Shown piece after piece: positions 36,352 through 44,688 of a DNA stretch of 64,000 nt. Source of the stretch: Bacillus sp. B-jedd (GTDB lineage Bacteria; Bacillota; Bacilli; Bacillales; Cytobacillaceae). The position numbers and the translations under genes were made by a program. Each line of letters opens with the position of its first letter. Positions within the stretch are counted from its first letter, which is position 1. A model generated the notes under the pieces. The model did no database searches. It was not told where the DNA came from and saw nothing but the letters and a program-made list of their open reading frames with translations. The stretch covers positions 3,431,001 through 3,495,000 of the forward strand of contig NZ_CCXR01000001.1 in assembly GCF_000821085.1 (NCBI RefSeq), written 5' to 3'.

Positions 36352-38298
36352 TTAAATTAAGTACCTCATCATTTTGTTTCTTAAATAGAAGTAGTAAATA
36401 ATTTGGATGGCTAGATATATTGAAGATATCAGGAAAAAATGAGACAACAAGTCCAGATTATGCATGATACCGCCAGTATCTGTAGACAAGATAACCACGT
36501 AAAAGGCAGCCAATACGGTTCCAATCAGGGTTGGAGCAAAGAAGACCGTGATTAGTTCGCTGGAAATATACTTCTTGACTTCATTCAATGTAATTCCTAT
36601 TTTATAAAGCTTTCTGTATTTAGCCTTCTCCTCATCAATCTCTGAAAAAAGATTCAAGTATAAGAGAATGAATGTTCCAAAGAAAAACATGATGGTTAGA
36701 AAGGTAGTCACAAAGAACATGATGCCGCTGGAGCCTCTAATGTTATTGTAAGCAGACACCTTGGCAGCCACTTGGAATTGTTCTTTTTCGGATAAAAACT
36801 CTATGCGTCTGTCTTCGATAGGGGCTGTACTTTGATTCAAGTCAGCAAATTTTTCCTCCAGATCATTCACAGCATCAGCTGTTCCCTTCCAGTCGGTTAC
36901 GTTGATTAAATGTAGATTGGATTTGTAAGCATTTAATGAGTCAGTCAGAAAGTCAAATTCGTTTTCGTTCACAACGATAAACTCATGGGTATTAGGTAAT
37001 ATGTTTATGGCTTTTTGAACAAATTTCCCTTTAAACTCATACGCTATCTTCTTGTTATCAATCGCAAGTTCGAGAAGTTGGTTGACGTCGACCTCCCCAT
37101 ATTCAGCCTCGGAATTCAAGTAGACGAAGTATTCCTTATCATTCAATTTCGCAGTAGCAGAGGTAACCCTGTTAAACTCTTTGAGTCCCATAATCTGATA
37201 TGTTTCAACCCCCTCGACATATGGATGTTTTTGATAATAAGTAAGCACCGGAATGACTATATGTTCTTCAATATGCTGATCCTGATCTTCAAAAACAGCA
37301 TAGAGTTTTTCTTCCGGCAAATTGTTTTTCGTTTCCGTCTGGTAAAAGGCCACATCATAAGGATTATTTCTTATTGCATCCTTTTCTGATGACTTATAAA
37401 AAGTTAATAACAAGGAGCTGTATAATATTGTAATCATGGTCATGACTGAAACGAGCATGATAATCGAGGTTAATTGTTTAAACTTGTAATCGAGACTTGT
37501 AAAAAAAAGCATTCTGCGAAAATAGAATCCCGGGATTTTTTTTGTGACTTCAATTAAGAAACTAGTAAACTGGCTAAACGCTATGTATAATCCCGCTAAA
37601 ATGCCGAGTGTCCATAACGGCAGTAATCCACCATCCGAATCTACATAAGTAACGTACAAGGCCAGTAACGATCCCATCATTAAGGCAAGCCCGAAAAAAC
37701 CGAGTAACGGACTTTTCAACTTTATTGCTTGAGAAACCCGATTACTCTTCATACTAGCGAGCACACTACTTTGGTACGATAGAAAAAGCGATTTCCCAAC
37801 CGCGAGTAAAAACACAATTAAAAATGCACCAACAGAGCACAAGAACATTTTTCCTCTTAAATGGAATACAATCTCCCGCATACCCACACTGTTCATTAAA
37901 AGCATGAAAAATAATCTAGAGAAGATGGCCCCTGCCAACAACCCGGTAACAATGGATGCAGCGGCAATTACACCATTCTCCAACACGAGCAGTCTCGTAA
38001 TATCGCTGCGGGACATGCCTAATGTCATGAAAAGACCGAATTCACTCCTTCTTCTTTTCATAAAGACATTGTGGGCAAGGCTAATGAAGAAGATGGTAAA
38101 TATAATAAGTGCACCCCCCGGAATAGACAACGCATCCTGTATCCCATCCAGTTGCTTCGCCTTCTCAATCTGATTGTTAAAATAGACAGTTGAGAACATA
38201 AAGAAAAACATAACGGCAAAACTGTTGCACAAATAATAAAACATATACTTTTTATATTGTACCTTGGCCATCTTCCAAATGACTTGATTAAATGTCAT
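36352..38298 (-). CDS. Bce-type ABC transporter permease (peptide antibiotic resistance)
   Basis: 648 residues with about 10 membrane helices: four at the N terminus, a middle group, a large extracellular domain of about 200 residues (around 300-510) and three at the C terminus, the typical BceB/FtsX layout. MTFNQVIWKMAKVQYKKYMF and MKRRRSEFGLFMTLGMSRSD are characteristic. ATG 38298 follows GGGAGGG, overlapping the ATPase gene by 11 bases. With the ATPase it removes or frees lipid II-cycle intermediates from antimicrobial peptides such as bacitracin, and signals to the histidine kinase. Confidence 0.91.
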   Translation of the reverse strand: MTFNQVIWKMAKVQYKKYMFYYLCNSFAVMFFFMFSTVYFNNQIEKAKQLDGIQDALSIPGGALIIFTIFFISLAHNVFMKRRRSEFGLFMTLGMSRSDITRLLVLENGVIAAASIVTGLLAGAIFSRLFFMLLMNSVGMREIVFHLRGKMFLCSVGAFLIVFLLAVGKSLFLSYQSSVLASMKSNRVSQAIKLKSPLLGFFGLALMMGSLLALYVTYVDSDGGLLPLWTLGILAGLYIAFSQFTSFLIEVTKKIPGFYFRRMLFFTSLDYKFKQLTSIIMLVSVMTMITILYSSLLLTFYKSSEKDAIRNNPYDVAFYQTETKNNLPEEKLYAVFEDQDQHIEEHIVIPVLTYYQKHPYVEGVETYQIMGLKEFNRVTSATAKLNDKEYFVYLNSEAEYGEVDVNQLLELAIDNKKIAYEFKGKFVQKAINILPNTHEFIVVNENEFDFLTDSLNAYKSNLHLINVTDWKGTADAVNDLEEKFADLNQSTAPIEDRRIEFLSEKEQFQVAAKVSAYNNIRGSSGIMFFVTTFLTIMFFFGTFILLYLNLFSEIDEEKAKYRKLYKIGITLNEVKKYISSELITVFFAPTLIGTVLAAFYVVILSTDTGGIMHNLDLLSHFFLISSIYLAIQIIYYFYLRNKMMRYLI

Positions 38299-39052
38299 AG
38301 GATTTCCCTCCCAAGACAGCAAGGTTATCCATGATTTGATTTAGGAACTCCTTCCTGCTCCCCTTTTTTGCAATCGTTGAATGGATAAGGCCATCTTTAA
38401 TAAATACAACCTTCTGACAATAGCTTGCGGCGAACACATCATGGGTTACAAGAAGAACCGTTGTCGATAGTTCTTTGACTATTTTTTCAAAACATTCCAT
38501 GATGACCGTCGATGACTTTGAATCAAGATTCCCGGTTGGTTCATCCGCGAATAATATGGCAGGCTTATTCACGAGGGCCCGACTCACTGCTGTTCGCTGC
38601 TGCTGGCCCCCGGAAATCGTATAAGGGTACTTATGAAGGATGGGTTTTATTTCAAAAAGCTCTGCCAGGTAGGCAAGCTTCCCTTCCATTTCATCCGGAG
38701 TTTTCTTCTCAAGTATCATCGGAAGTAGTATATTTTCTTTAACCGTTAAGCTGTCTAATAGATTGAAATCCTGGAATATAAAACCTAGCTCTTTTCGGCG
38801 AAAAAGGGCTAGGTCATCTCCTGTCATCCCGCTTATTTCCCGGCCAGAAATGATGACCTCCCCTGAGGTTGGCTGATCAATGCCACTCAAGACATTCAAG
38901 AGTGTGGTTTTGCCACTCCCGGAAGATCCCATTACGGCAAGAAACTCTCCTTCTTTAACGGACAAGCTTACCCCATCCAAAGCAGTTGTCGAGCCTTCAC
39001 CGCCAGACCCATCGTAAATTTTCACGATATCTTTCACATCTAAAATCACCAT
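38288..39052 (-). CDS. Bce-type ABC transporter ATP-binding protein
   Basis: 254 residues. Walker A GSSGSGKTTLLN, Q-loop FIFQDFNLL, signature TISGGQQQR, Walker B LFADEPTGNLDS and H-loop VTHD. Typical of the BceA/MacB-like family. Preceded by a BceR-type palindrome and a probable promoter at 39083-39154, and followed by the permease gene with an 11-base overlap. Confidence 0.93.
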   Translation of the reverse strand: MVILDVKDIVKIYDGSGGEGSTTALDGVSLSVKEGEFLAVMGSSGSGKTTLLNVLSGIDQPTSGEVIISGREISGMTGDDLALFRRKELGFIFQDFNLLDSLTVKENILLPMILEKKTPDEMEGKLAYLAELFEIKPILHKYPYTISGGQQQRTAVSRALVNKPAILFADEPTGNLDSKSSTVIMECFEKIVKELSTTVLLVTHDVFAASYCQKVVFIKDGLIHSTIAKKGSRKEFLNQIMDNLAVLGGKSYDI

Positions 39053-39082
39053 AGATTATCCTCCCCGTTTCACACTATCATC

Positions 39083-39154
39083 ATTGTAATGGACCTCGTA
39101 AAACGGAACCATTGCCAAAGCTAAAAGATACCTTACAATATTGTAAGGTATCTT
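39083..39154 (-). promoter_or_regulatory. BceR-type operator and promoter of the ABC transporter genes
   Basis: AAGATACCTTACAA-TA-TTGTAAGGTATCTT (39125-39154) is a perfect palindrome. Its centre TTACA-ATAT-TGTAA matches the BceR box TNACA-N4-TGTAA. About 37 bases downstream on the minus strand is TACAAT (39083-39088) without a good -35 box, as expected of an activator-dependent promoter. The palindrome also follows the kinase gene and could weakly terminate. Confidence 0.75.
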
Positions 39155-39163
39155 GCTACAGAC

Positions 39164-40198
39164 TTAGAAACCGATTCTACTAGTATCGGTTCCCGCCAAC
39201 CACCGGATTGTCACAGCAGTACCTTTAGAAGGAAGCGAATCTATGCTAATATCTGCTCCGAGCTTGTCGGCTATTTTTTTGCTTAGGTAAAGACCAATCC
39301 CAGTGGAGTTGGAAAAAGCCCTTCCGTTATCTCCTGTAAAAAAGGCATCAAATATCCGTTCAAGATCATAGGAAGGTATGCCAATACCTTCATCCTCAAT
39401 GGTTAGACTTATACGTTTGCCAGTCCTCTTGATCCGAAAGATAAGCTTCTTATTCCCGGCTTTGGGAGCGGAATATTTTATTCCGTTTGAGATGATTTGA
39501 TCTAATAAAATATCGTTCCACTTTGGGTCCGTGGCAATAATCGCACTCTGCCCTTCGAATTCCATGGAAGGATAGATGGATTGATATATGCATTCTTTTT
39601 TTCTTTCGTTTATCAATTTACGCAATGAAGGGATTAAATCGACCGACCTCACCTCGAGATCGTTTTCGAAGCTCTCCGTCCTGATCATGGCAAGACCTTG
39701 TTGAATGGAAGTGTGAAGCCGATTGTTTTCCTGCCTAATTATTTTGAACATCTCAGCTATGTCCTTTTCCTGATCTTCCTTATTTAAGATAAGTTCCATA
39801 ACCGAGACAGGAGTTTTCAAGTGGTGCATCCAATGGGATAGAAAATAGAGCCTCTCTTTATTTTGATTCTTCAATACATTGTTTTTCATGGTGAATTCAC
39901 CTGTCAGTTTATGTATCAATTGTTGAAAAGCCATTTGTTCCTTCGTATGTGGCTGAAAGTGAGAATCCTGATTATCCAGCATAAGAAATATGGCCCGATT
40001 GGGGGGATAGTAACGTAACCATTCAATGACCAAGCAGACGATTAATAAGAAGACGACCATCAAACTCGGATATAATATTTCCCTATTCGCCCGTTCACTG
40101 AGACGGAAAAAGGTTATAACCGAGACCAGGCCTGCCAAATACAGAGTGATAGTCGGTATCCTGTCTTTTAAAAACCTTTTGAAAATCTCTCTTCTCAT
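39164..40198 (-). CDS. Bce-type intramembrane-sensing histidine kinase
   Basis: 344 residues. Two close membrane helices (about 16-33 and 40-62) with almost no extracellular loop, the mark of BceS-type kinases that sense through their transporter. H-box LSHWMHHLKTPVSV, N-box LLDQIISNGIKYSAP, and ATPase motifs EDEGIGIP and STGIGLYLSKKI. ATG 40198 lies directly after the regulator stop; GTG 40207 is an alternative. It phosphorylates the neighbouring response regulator. Confidence 0.9.
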   Translation of the reverse strand: MRREIFKRFLKDRIPTITLYLAGLVSVITFFRLSERANREILYPSLMVVFLLIVCLVIEWLRYYPPNRAIFLMLDNQDSHFQPHTKEQMAFQQLIHKLTGEFTMKNNVLKNQNKERLYFLSHWMHHLKTPVSVMELILNKEDQEKDIAEMFKIIRQENNRLHTSIQQGLAMIRTESFENDLEVRSVDLIPSLRKLINERKKECIYQSIYPSMEFEGQSAIIATDPKWNDILLDQIISNGIKYSAPKAGNKKLIFRIKRTGKRISLTIEDEGIGIPSYDLERIFDAFFTGDNGRAFSNSTGIGLYLSKKIADKLGADISIDSLPSKGTAVTIRWLAGTDTSRIGF

Positions 40199-40199
40199 C

Positions 40200-40898
40200 C
40201 TAATCACTTATAGGAACAGATTCGGACAGTCTGTATCCTACTCCTCTTTTGCTTTTTACCGAAAACATCGACCCCAACTCTGACAACAAATGCCTGATTC
40301 TCGTAATATTCACCGTTAGAGTATTATCATCCACAAACGTAATTGAATCCCATACTTCTTCAATCAATTCCTCTCTAGAAACAAATTCACCATGATGCTC
40401 CATTAGTTTTTTCATCAGTTTATATTCGGTTTTCGATAGTTCCACCTTTTTCAGTCCATAAGTTAAGGTCATATCATTCGCATTGAGGCTAAGAGAGCCA
40501 ACACTTAAGATGCTAGTGTCTTTCGAGGCGTATTCCCCGTACACTCGTCTTATCGTCGCCTTTACTTTGGATTGCAGCATCTCAAATGTAAAAGGCTTGG
40601 ATATATAATCATCTGCCCCTAGCTCAATCGCCATGATTTGGTCCATCTCATGACTTCTCGCTGAAATCATCAGGATTGGTACATTTGACTGCTTACGAAA
40701 ACTTCTGCACAAATAATATCCGTCATAATACGGCAGGTTAATATCCAAGAGGACTAGATCAGGTTTTATCCTGACAAACGTTTCCTCTATTTTTGAAAAA
40801 TGTTCAGGAAGATGCACTTTATACTCATAGCGTTCTAAACTTTCCTTCATCAATTGACAAAGTTGCGGATCATCCTCAATAAGCAAGATTTTGTACAC
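40200..40898 (-). CDS. Bce-type response regulator (OmpR family)
   Basis: 232 residues. Receiver domain with D52 (LVLLDINLP) as phosphorylation site, acidic pocket EDD and K101 (ISKPF). C-terminal winged helix (SKTEYKLMKKLMEHHGEF). Similar to BceR. First gene of the minus-strand module regulator-kinase-ATPase-permease; its target is likely the palindrome at 39125-39154. Confidence 0.92.
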   Translation of the reverse strand: MYKILLIEDDPQLCQLMKESLERYEYKVHLPEHFSKIEETFVRIKPDLVLLDINLPYYDGYYLCRSFRKQSNVPILMISARSHEMDQIMAIELGADDYISKPFTFEMLQSKVKATIRRVYGEYASKDTSILSVGSLSLNANDMTLTYGLKKVELSKTEYKLMKKLMEHHGEFVSREELIEEVWDSITFVDDNTLTVNITRIRHLLSELGSMFSVKSKRGVGYRLSESVPISD

Positions 40899-41235
40899 AT
40901 CCGTTCCCCTTTTACATCTAAATTCTGTTTTTCTATATCACATATAAACTGTAGAACACGTTAAATGAGCAGTCCTTTTTTAAAGTGATTTTACGTTACT
41001 ACATTTAGAGTTTCATATTCAGATTAAAACCAGGAATAGTGAAGTAATTAGAAAAAAATACACTAAAACCATATTTACTAACAAAATAGGATACCAACAT
41101 CCAATTTGATTCTACCAAAGATATACAATTAGTATCACTACTAATTTTAGAATATAGAAAAAACTCTATTTCACCCGTTGTTGAATCGCCATCACTCATT
41201 TAATAAATTGATTTGAATGGATAAATTTATTATAA

Positions 41236-41290
41236 AATGAAAAAGACGACACCAACATAACTGTGTCAACAGTCATAAAGGTGTCGTCTT
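41236..41290 (-). terminator. intrinsic terminator of the HesB-like selenoprotein gene
   Basis: AAGACGACACC (41243-41253) and its exact complement GGTGTCGTCTT (41280-41290) form an 11-bp stem, followed on the minus strand by TTTTCATTTT. It lies just after the stop codon at 41318. The stretch 40899-41235 holds no supported gene. Confidence 0.82.
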
Positions 41291-41317
41291 AAATTCGTAT
41301 TGCCACAAAAGTGCAAG

Positions 41318-41623
41318 TTATTTTTTCACTTTCATTCCAAAAGTCAGGATTTCAAAGCTATTCTTTAGAATAAACCCATAATTATTCTTATAGTCGAGTA
41401 TGACATCCCCATCCAGATCCCTTACTGCCTGCGGGTCAATGGCGATGGTGATTTCATCTACTTTAAATGTTTCTTCATCTTGTATTTGCTCAACCTGAGC
41501 AAGTTCGTACACAAAGGTAGCACCTCAACCGGTTGTGCGAACTTGATTGATTTTAACAGTCGGTTCCGCTCCAAATACATTGACCAGTTGCTGTTTTGCC
41601 TCATTGTTTATCGTCACTTTCAT
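41318..41623 (-). CDS. HesB-like selenoprotein (UGA-encoded selenocysteine at residue 33)
   Basis: 101 residues if the in-frame TGA at 41525-41527 is read as selenocysteine. ATG 41621-41623 follows GAGGTG. The upstream part MKVTINNEAKQQLVNVFGAE and the downstream part GATFVYELAQVEQIQDEETF join in one frame at RTTG-U-GATF, where U sits at the first conserved cysteine of the HesB/IscA domain. A hairpin with a 7-bp stem and GGU loop (41486-41502) begins 22 bases after the UGA, as expected for a bacterial SECIS. HesB-like selenoproteins are a described family related to Fe-S cluster carriers. The encoded protein may handle iron-sulfur or metal transfer. The selenocysteine machinery is outside the window. 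Confidence 0.85.
41486..41502 (-). promoter_or_regulatory. candidate bacterial SECIS hairpin
   Basis: TTGCTCA-GGT-TGAGCAA forms a perfect 7-bp stem with a 3-base loop starting with G. The loop lies 29 bases after the UGA, inside the 16-37 range known for bacterial SECIS elements. Lower pairing of CUU-GU-UA with UACAAG extends it. The same hairpin is kept in the truncated copy. Confidence 0.75.
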
Positions 41624-41805
41624 CTCTATCACCTCAATACTAATTTACCCGTCCTTAGGAGCCTTAAGCAAAGATTACAAACTGCATAGGAAAATTCAGG
41701 CATTAAGAGTCACTACAAAAACAACAAATTATTGGTTGTAAGATAAATAACAAAATTGAAACTACCAACCCAAATGAAGATGGCTTTTTCCTGAAACCGA
41801 ATAGA

Positions 41806-41851
41806 ACAAAGAAAGCCGGCTGCCATATTAGGCCTGCTGGCTTTCTTTGTT
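41806..41851 (-). terminator. intrinsic terminator of the lar operon
   Basis: AACAAAGAAAGCCAGCAGGC pairs with GCCGGCTTTCTTTGTT (minus strand, with mismatches in the upper part). It follows larC by about 35 bases and may act in both directions. Confidence 0.7.
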
Positions 41852-41884
41852 AGAAAGTTGGGCTATTACCCTATGCTAAATTTT

Positions 41885-43342
41885 TTAATCCAAATTAATG
41901 ATTTGCTCTCTAGCGGCACTCTGGACTGATGCATACACTTCCATAAAACTGATATTTTTTAAAATGGCTGCATTCTTCACTTCCTCATATTCAGGAGTCA
42001 TCTTGAGTATTGAGTTTCCGGTGAACCCAACTTTTACTGTTATTTCCCCAAAAGGAGTACTGACTTTTTTGTAGGTTCGTTGAAGGATTTTCCTTGACCA
42101 CTCGGATTTTCTGACTCCAAATGTGCTCGTTTCATTTAACAATAACCTCTCAATTTCATCGGTATGCTGAAGTGAGGCGAGCACCGTCAGGAGGATTCCA
42201 GGCCTGCTTTTTTTCATAATAACATGGGTGAAATATACATCAAGCGCATTCTTTGCTAGCACTTTTTCCATTACGTACCCGAGCATCTCGCCAGTCATGT
42301 CATCAAGCTGGCACTCAAGGACGCCAATGGTTTCCATCTCTACTATCGGTGCATGTTCAAATAAAATTGCTCTGAGGACATTCGGATGTTCAAAGTCCTT
42401 CTTGCCGGCACCATAGCCAATCTTTTTCATCGGCAAGGCAGGCAAGCGGCCATATTCTTCTGCAAGCGCCTTGACGAATCCCGCTCCTGTCGGTGTCGTC
42501 AACTCTCCTTCAGCATGAAAATCAGCAAGTGGAACGCCTGTTAAAATTTCGGCTGTAGCCGGAGCAGGAATTGGGTACAATCCATGGGCAATCAATACTT
42601 TTCCATAACCGGTCGGTACGGGTGATGCTGTTATTTTTTCAACCCCCAGGCTTTCCAACGCCAAGCAGACGCCTATTATATCAATGATAGAATCCATTGC
42701 TCCCACTTCATGAAAATGGACTTCCTCATGCCTCATCCCATGGATTTTCCCTTCAGCCTCAGCAATCACCTGGAACACTGCCATGCTTCTCTGCTTGACG
42801 CGCTCAGGAAGGCCGCTGGTTCTAATCATATTAAGAATAGTCGAGGCCTTTCGATGCTCATGATGATGACTATGATTATGATCGCCGTGATGATGGCTAT
42901 GGATATGATTGCCATGATGGTGGCTGTCATCTTGCCTATGTACGTGATTATGACTGTGTCCATGTAAAGGTTCGTGGGAGTGAGTATGTCCATGAGTGTG
43001 TTCATCGGAATGTCCATGGCTGTGATGATAATCGTGTTCATGGCTGTGCCCATGTTCATGGCAATGCCCGTGAATAGATCCATCATCCTGCTCGGTTGAA
43101 TGCTCATGGCCATACTTAGTATGGCGGTCGATATCCATGCATGAACTTTCAAAGTGGAGTTGAAGCAATTTTGCAGAAATTCCTCTTTTATTAACCTGTT
43201 TTATATCCATTGTAAATGGATCAATTGGCAGCTGTTTCAAGTGCCCTCGAATATAATCAAGGTCAGCTCCTAAATCAATCAGGGCTGATAAGGTCATGTC
43301 ACCTGAAATTCCGGATACGCAATCAAGATAAAGATGTTTCAT
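41885..43342 (-). CDS. larC: LarC, nickel insertion enzyme for the nickel-pincer cofactor, with His-rich linker
   Basis: 485 residues. MKHLYLDCVSGISGDMTLSA is the LarC opening; PVPTGYGKVLIAHGLYPIPAP and GAGKKDFEHPNVLR follow, and the C-terminal half ends normally. LarC inserts nickel into pyridinium-3,5-bisthiocarboxylate mononucleotide using CTP. ATG 43342 follows AAGGAGGG; the frame runs 9 codons upstream. In some species the gene needs a ribosomal frameshift (LarC1/LarC2); here one frame covers both. Between about residues 75 and 165 is an unusual stretch with over 30 histidines, likely a nickel store or chaperone segment. Overlaps larB by 20 bases. Confidence 0.93.
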   Translation of the reverse strand: MKHLYLDCVSGISGDMTLSALIDLGADLDYIRGHLKQLPIDPFTMDIKQVNKRGISAKLLQLHFESSCMDIDRHTKYGHEHSTEQDDGSIHGHCHEHGHSHEHDYHHSHGHSDEHTHGHTHSHEPLHGHSHNHVHRQDDSHHHGNHIHSHHHGDHNHSHHHEHRKASTILNMIRTSGLPERVKQRSMAVFQVIAEAEGKIHGMRHEEVHFHEVGAMDSIIDIIGVCLALESLGVEKITASPVPTGYGKVLIAHGLYPIPAPATAEILTGVPLADFHAEGELTTPTGAGFVKALAEEYGRLPALPMKKIGYGAGKKDFEHPNVLRAILFEHAPIVEMETIGVLECQLDDMTGEMLGYVMEKVLAKNALDVYFTHVIMKKSRPGILLTVLASLQHTDEIERLLLNETSTFGVRKSEWSRKILQRTYKKVSTPFGEITVKVGFTGNSILKMTPEYEEVKNAAILKNISFMEVYASVQSAAREQIINLD

Positions 43343-44024
43343 TATGGCCCTCCTTAAAATCTGAAGCAAGCTTTAGAATGAGCGCAGCCTGGTATGCAGC
43401 ACCAAACCCATTGTCAATATTCACCACACTCATTCCTGAAGCACACGAAGTAAGCATTCCGAGAAGCGGTGTTATCCCTTGCATATGTGCACCATAACCC
43501 ACCGAGGTTGGTACAGCTATGACTGGGCGTTTGACCAATCCACCGACAACGCTCGGCAGGGCTCCCTCCATTCCTGCCACAACAATAAGGACACTTGCCC
43601 GGGTAATTTCTTCACGATAGGATAGCAGTCTGTCAATCCCGGCCACTCCGACATCATAAATCCGCTTCACCTTGCAACCCATCCATTCAGCAGTCAATGC
43701 TGCTTCCTCGGCGACCGGCAAGTCTGATGTACCTGCACAAAGAATCATCAAATCTCCCGTTAAATGGTTTGTAGGTGTCCCATAAAGTAAGATTCTTGAA
43801 ATGGAGTCATATTTTGCAGAAGGAAATTCTTTTAGCAATCTATCAGCCTTCTCTTTCGAGAGCCTGGTTACCATTCCTTTTCCATGGTTTTCAATTAGCC
43901 TACCAAGAATTAGCCCGATTTGTTCTGCTGACTTTCCTTCCCCAAAAATCACTTCCGGAAATCCAGTCCGCTTTTCCCTGTCTATATCAACTTTGCTGAA
44001 TCCAAGATCTTCAAACTTTTCCAT
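43323..44024 (-). CDS. larB: LarB, pyridinium-3,5-biscarboxylic acid mononucleotide synthase
   Basis: 233 residues with the AIR-carboxylase-like C-terminal domain: LCAGTSDLPVAEEAALTAEW, VVAGMEGALPSVVGGLV, VPTSVGYGAHMQGITPLLGM and NIDNGFGAAYQAALI. LarB carboxylates and hydrolyses nicotinic acid adenine dinucleotide, the first step to the nickel-pincer cofactor. ATG preceded by AGGTGACATC. Followed with overlap by larC; upstream is the nickel transporter gene. Confidence 0.94.
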   Translation of the reverse strand: MEKFEDLGFSKVDIDREKRTGFPEVIFGEGKSAEQIGLILGRLIENHGKGMVTRLSKEKADRLLKEFPSAKYDSISRILLYGTPTNHLTGDLMILCAGTSDLPVAEEAALTAEWMGCKVKRIYDVGVAGIDRLLSYREEITRASVLIVVAGMEGALPSVVGGLVKRPVIAVPTSVGYGAHMQGITPLLGMLTSCASGMSVVNIDNGFGAAYQAALILKLASDFKEGHNETSLS

Positions 44025-44048
44025 GATGTCACCTGCTGTATATATTTT

Positions 44049-44684
44049 TTAAGAAAACAAGCCCTCTTGAAAAATGATCCGGTAGATATAAAAGGCGCCA
44101 TACCCAACGCTAAGTATAGATGTGGCAATCGTAAGTGCATAGTTCACTTTGCTGGCTCCCTTGGCCAAAATGAATGGAATGCTGAGAAATAAAGTAAATA
44201 ATAACATCCCTAGAACCGTGCCAACACCAAAAATGCCAATATAAATCAATGCTCCATTTAATGAACTGGCCATTGACAATGCAAGTAAGGTCATTGCCGC
44301 GCTTCCTGCCAATCCGTGGACTTGTCCAATAGCCATTGATTTTAAGAAAAATTGCTTATTCGAGTTACTCATTAATGAAATATCGGTGTTTTTCCTTTTC
44401 CTATACGCGGTAAACCCAAGGATAATGAGCATAATTCCGACAATTAGTTCAAAAGACAATTCCCATTTGGCTGAAATGCTGCCTTTCGTAAAAAAAAGAA
44501 GGAGGAAAACGGCCATAAGAGTTAACGTATGGCCAACTCCCCAGAATACGCCAAGGAATCCTGACTGCCTGAGGGAGCGGTGCTTGTTGGTGATTGTTGA
44601 AACGGCTATAACATGGTCGGGCTCCAAAGCATGCTTAATGCCAAGCAGAAAGCCAATACCCATGATCGCTAAGGTGCTTTCCAT
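44049..44684 (-). CDS. nickel transporter, NicO/UreH-like
   Basis: 211 residues with about six membrane helices. GIKHALEPDHVIAVSTIT contains the HX4DH nickel-binding motif (H18-H24) of nickel/cobalt permeases, followed by GVFWGVGHTLTLM in the next helix. It supplies nickel for the cofactor inserted by LarC. It lies between larE and larB in the operon, which strongly supports nickel as its substrate. ATG 44684 with AAGGAAG upstream. Confidence 0.87.
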   Translation of the reverse strand: MESTLAIMGIGFLLGIKHALEPDHVIAVSTITNKHRSLRQSGFLGVFWGVGHTLTLMAVFLLLFFTKGSISAKWELSFELIVGIMLIILGFTAYRKRKNTDISLMSNSNKQFFLKSMAIGQVHGLAGSAAMTLLALSMASSLNGALIYIGIFGVGTVLGMLLFTLFLSIPFILAKGASKVNYALTIATSILSVGYGAFYIYRIIFQEGLFS

Positions 44685-44688
44685 ATTG

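Noticed and set aside
37015..37389. 124-codon plus-strand frame inside the ABC permease gene
   Set aside because: Antisense shadow of a strongly supported permease; no ribosome site.
41005..41199. 64-codon minus-strand frame MSDGDSTTGEIEF
   Set aside because: No ribosome site before its ATG, AT-rich random-like composition, no recognisable motif; the neighbouring terminator belongs to the selenoprotein gene.
42826..43152. 108-codon frame rich in Met and Ile inside larC
   Set aside because: It is the out-of-frame reading of the histidine-rich repeat (CAT/ATC repeats), not a gene.
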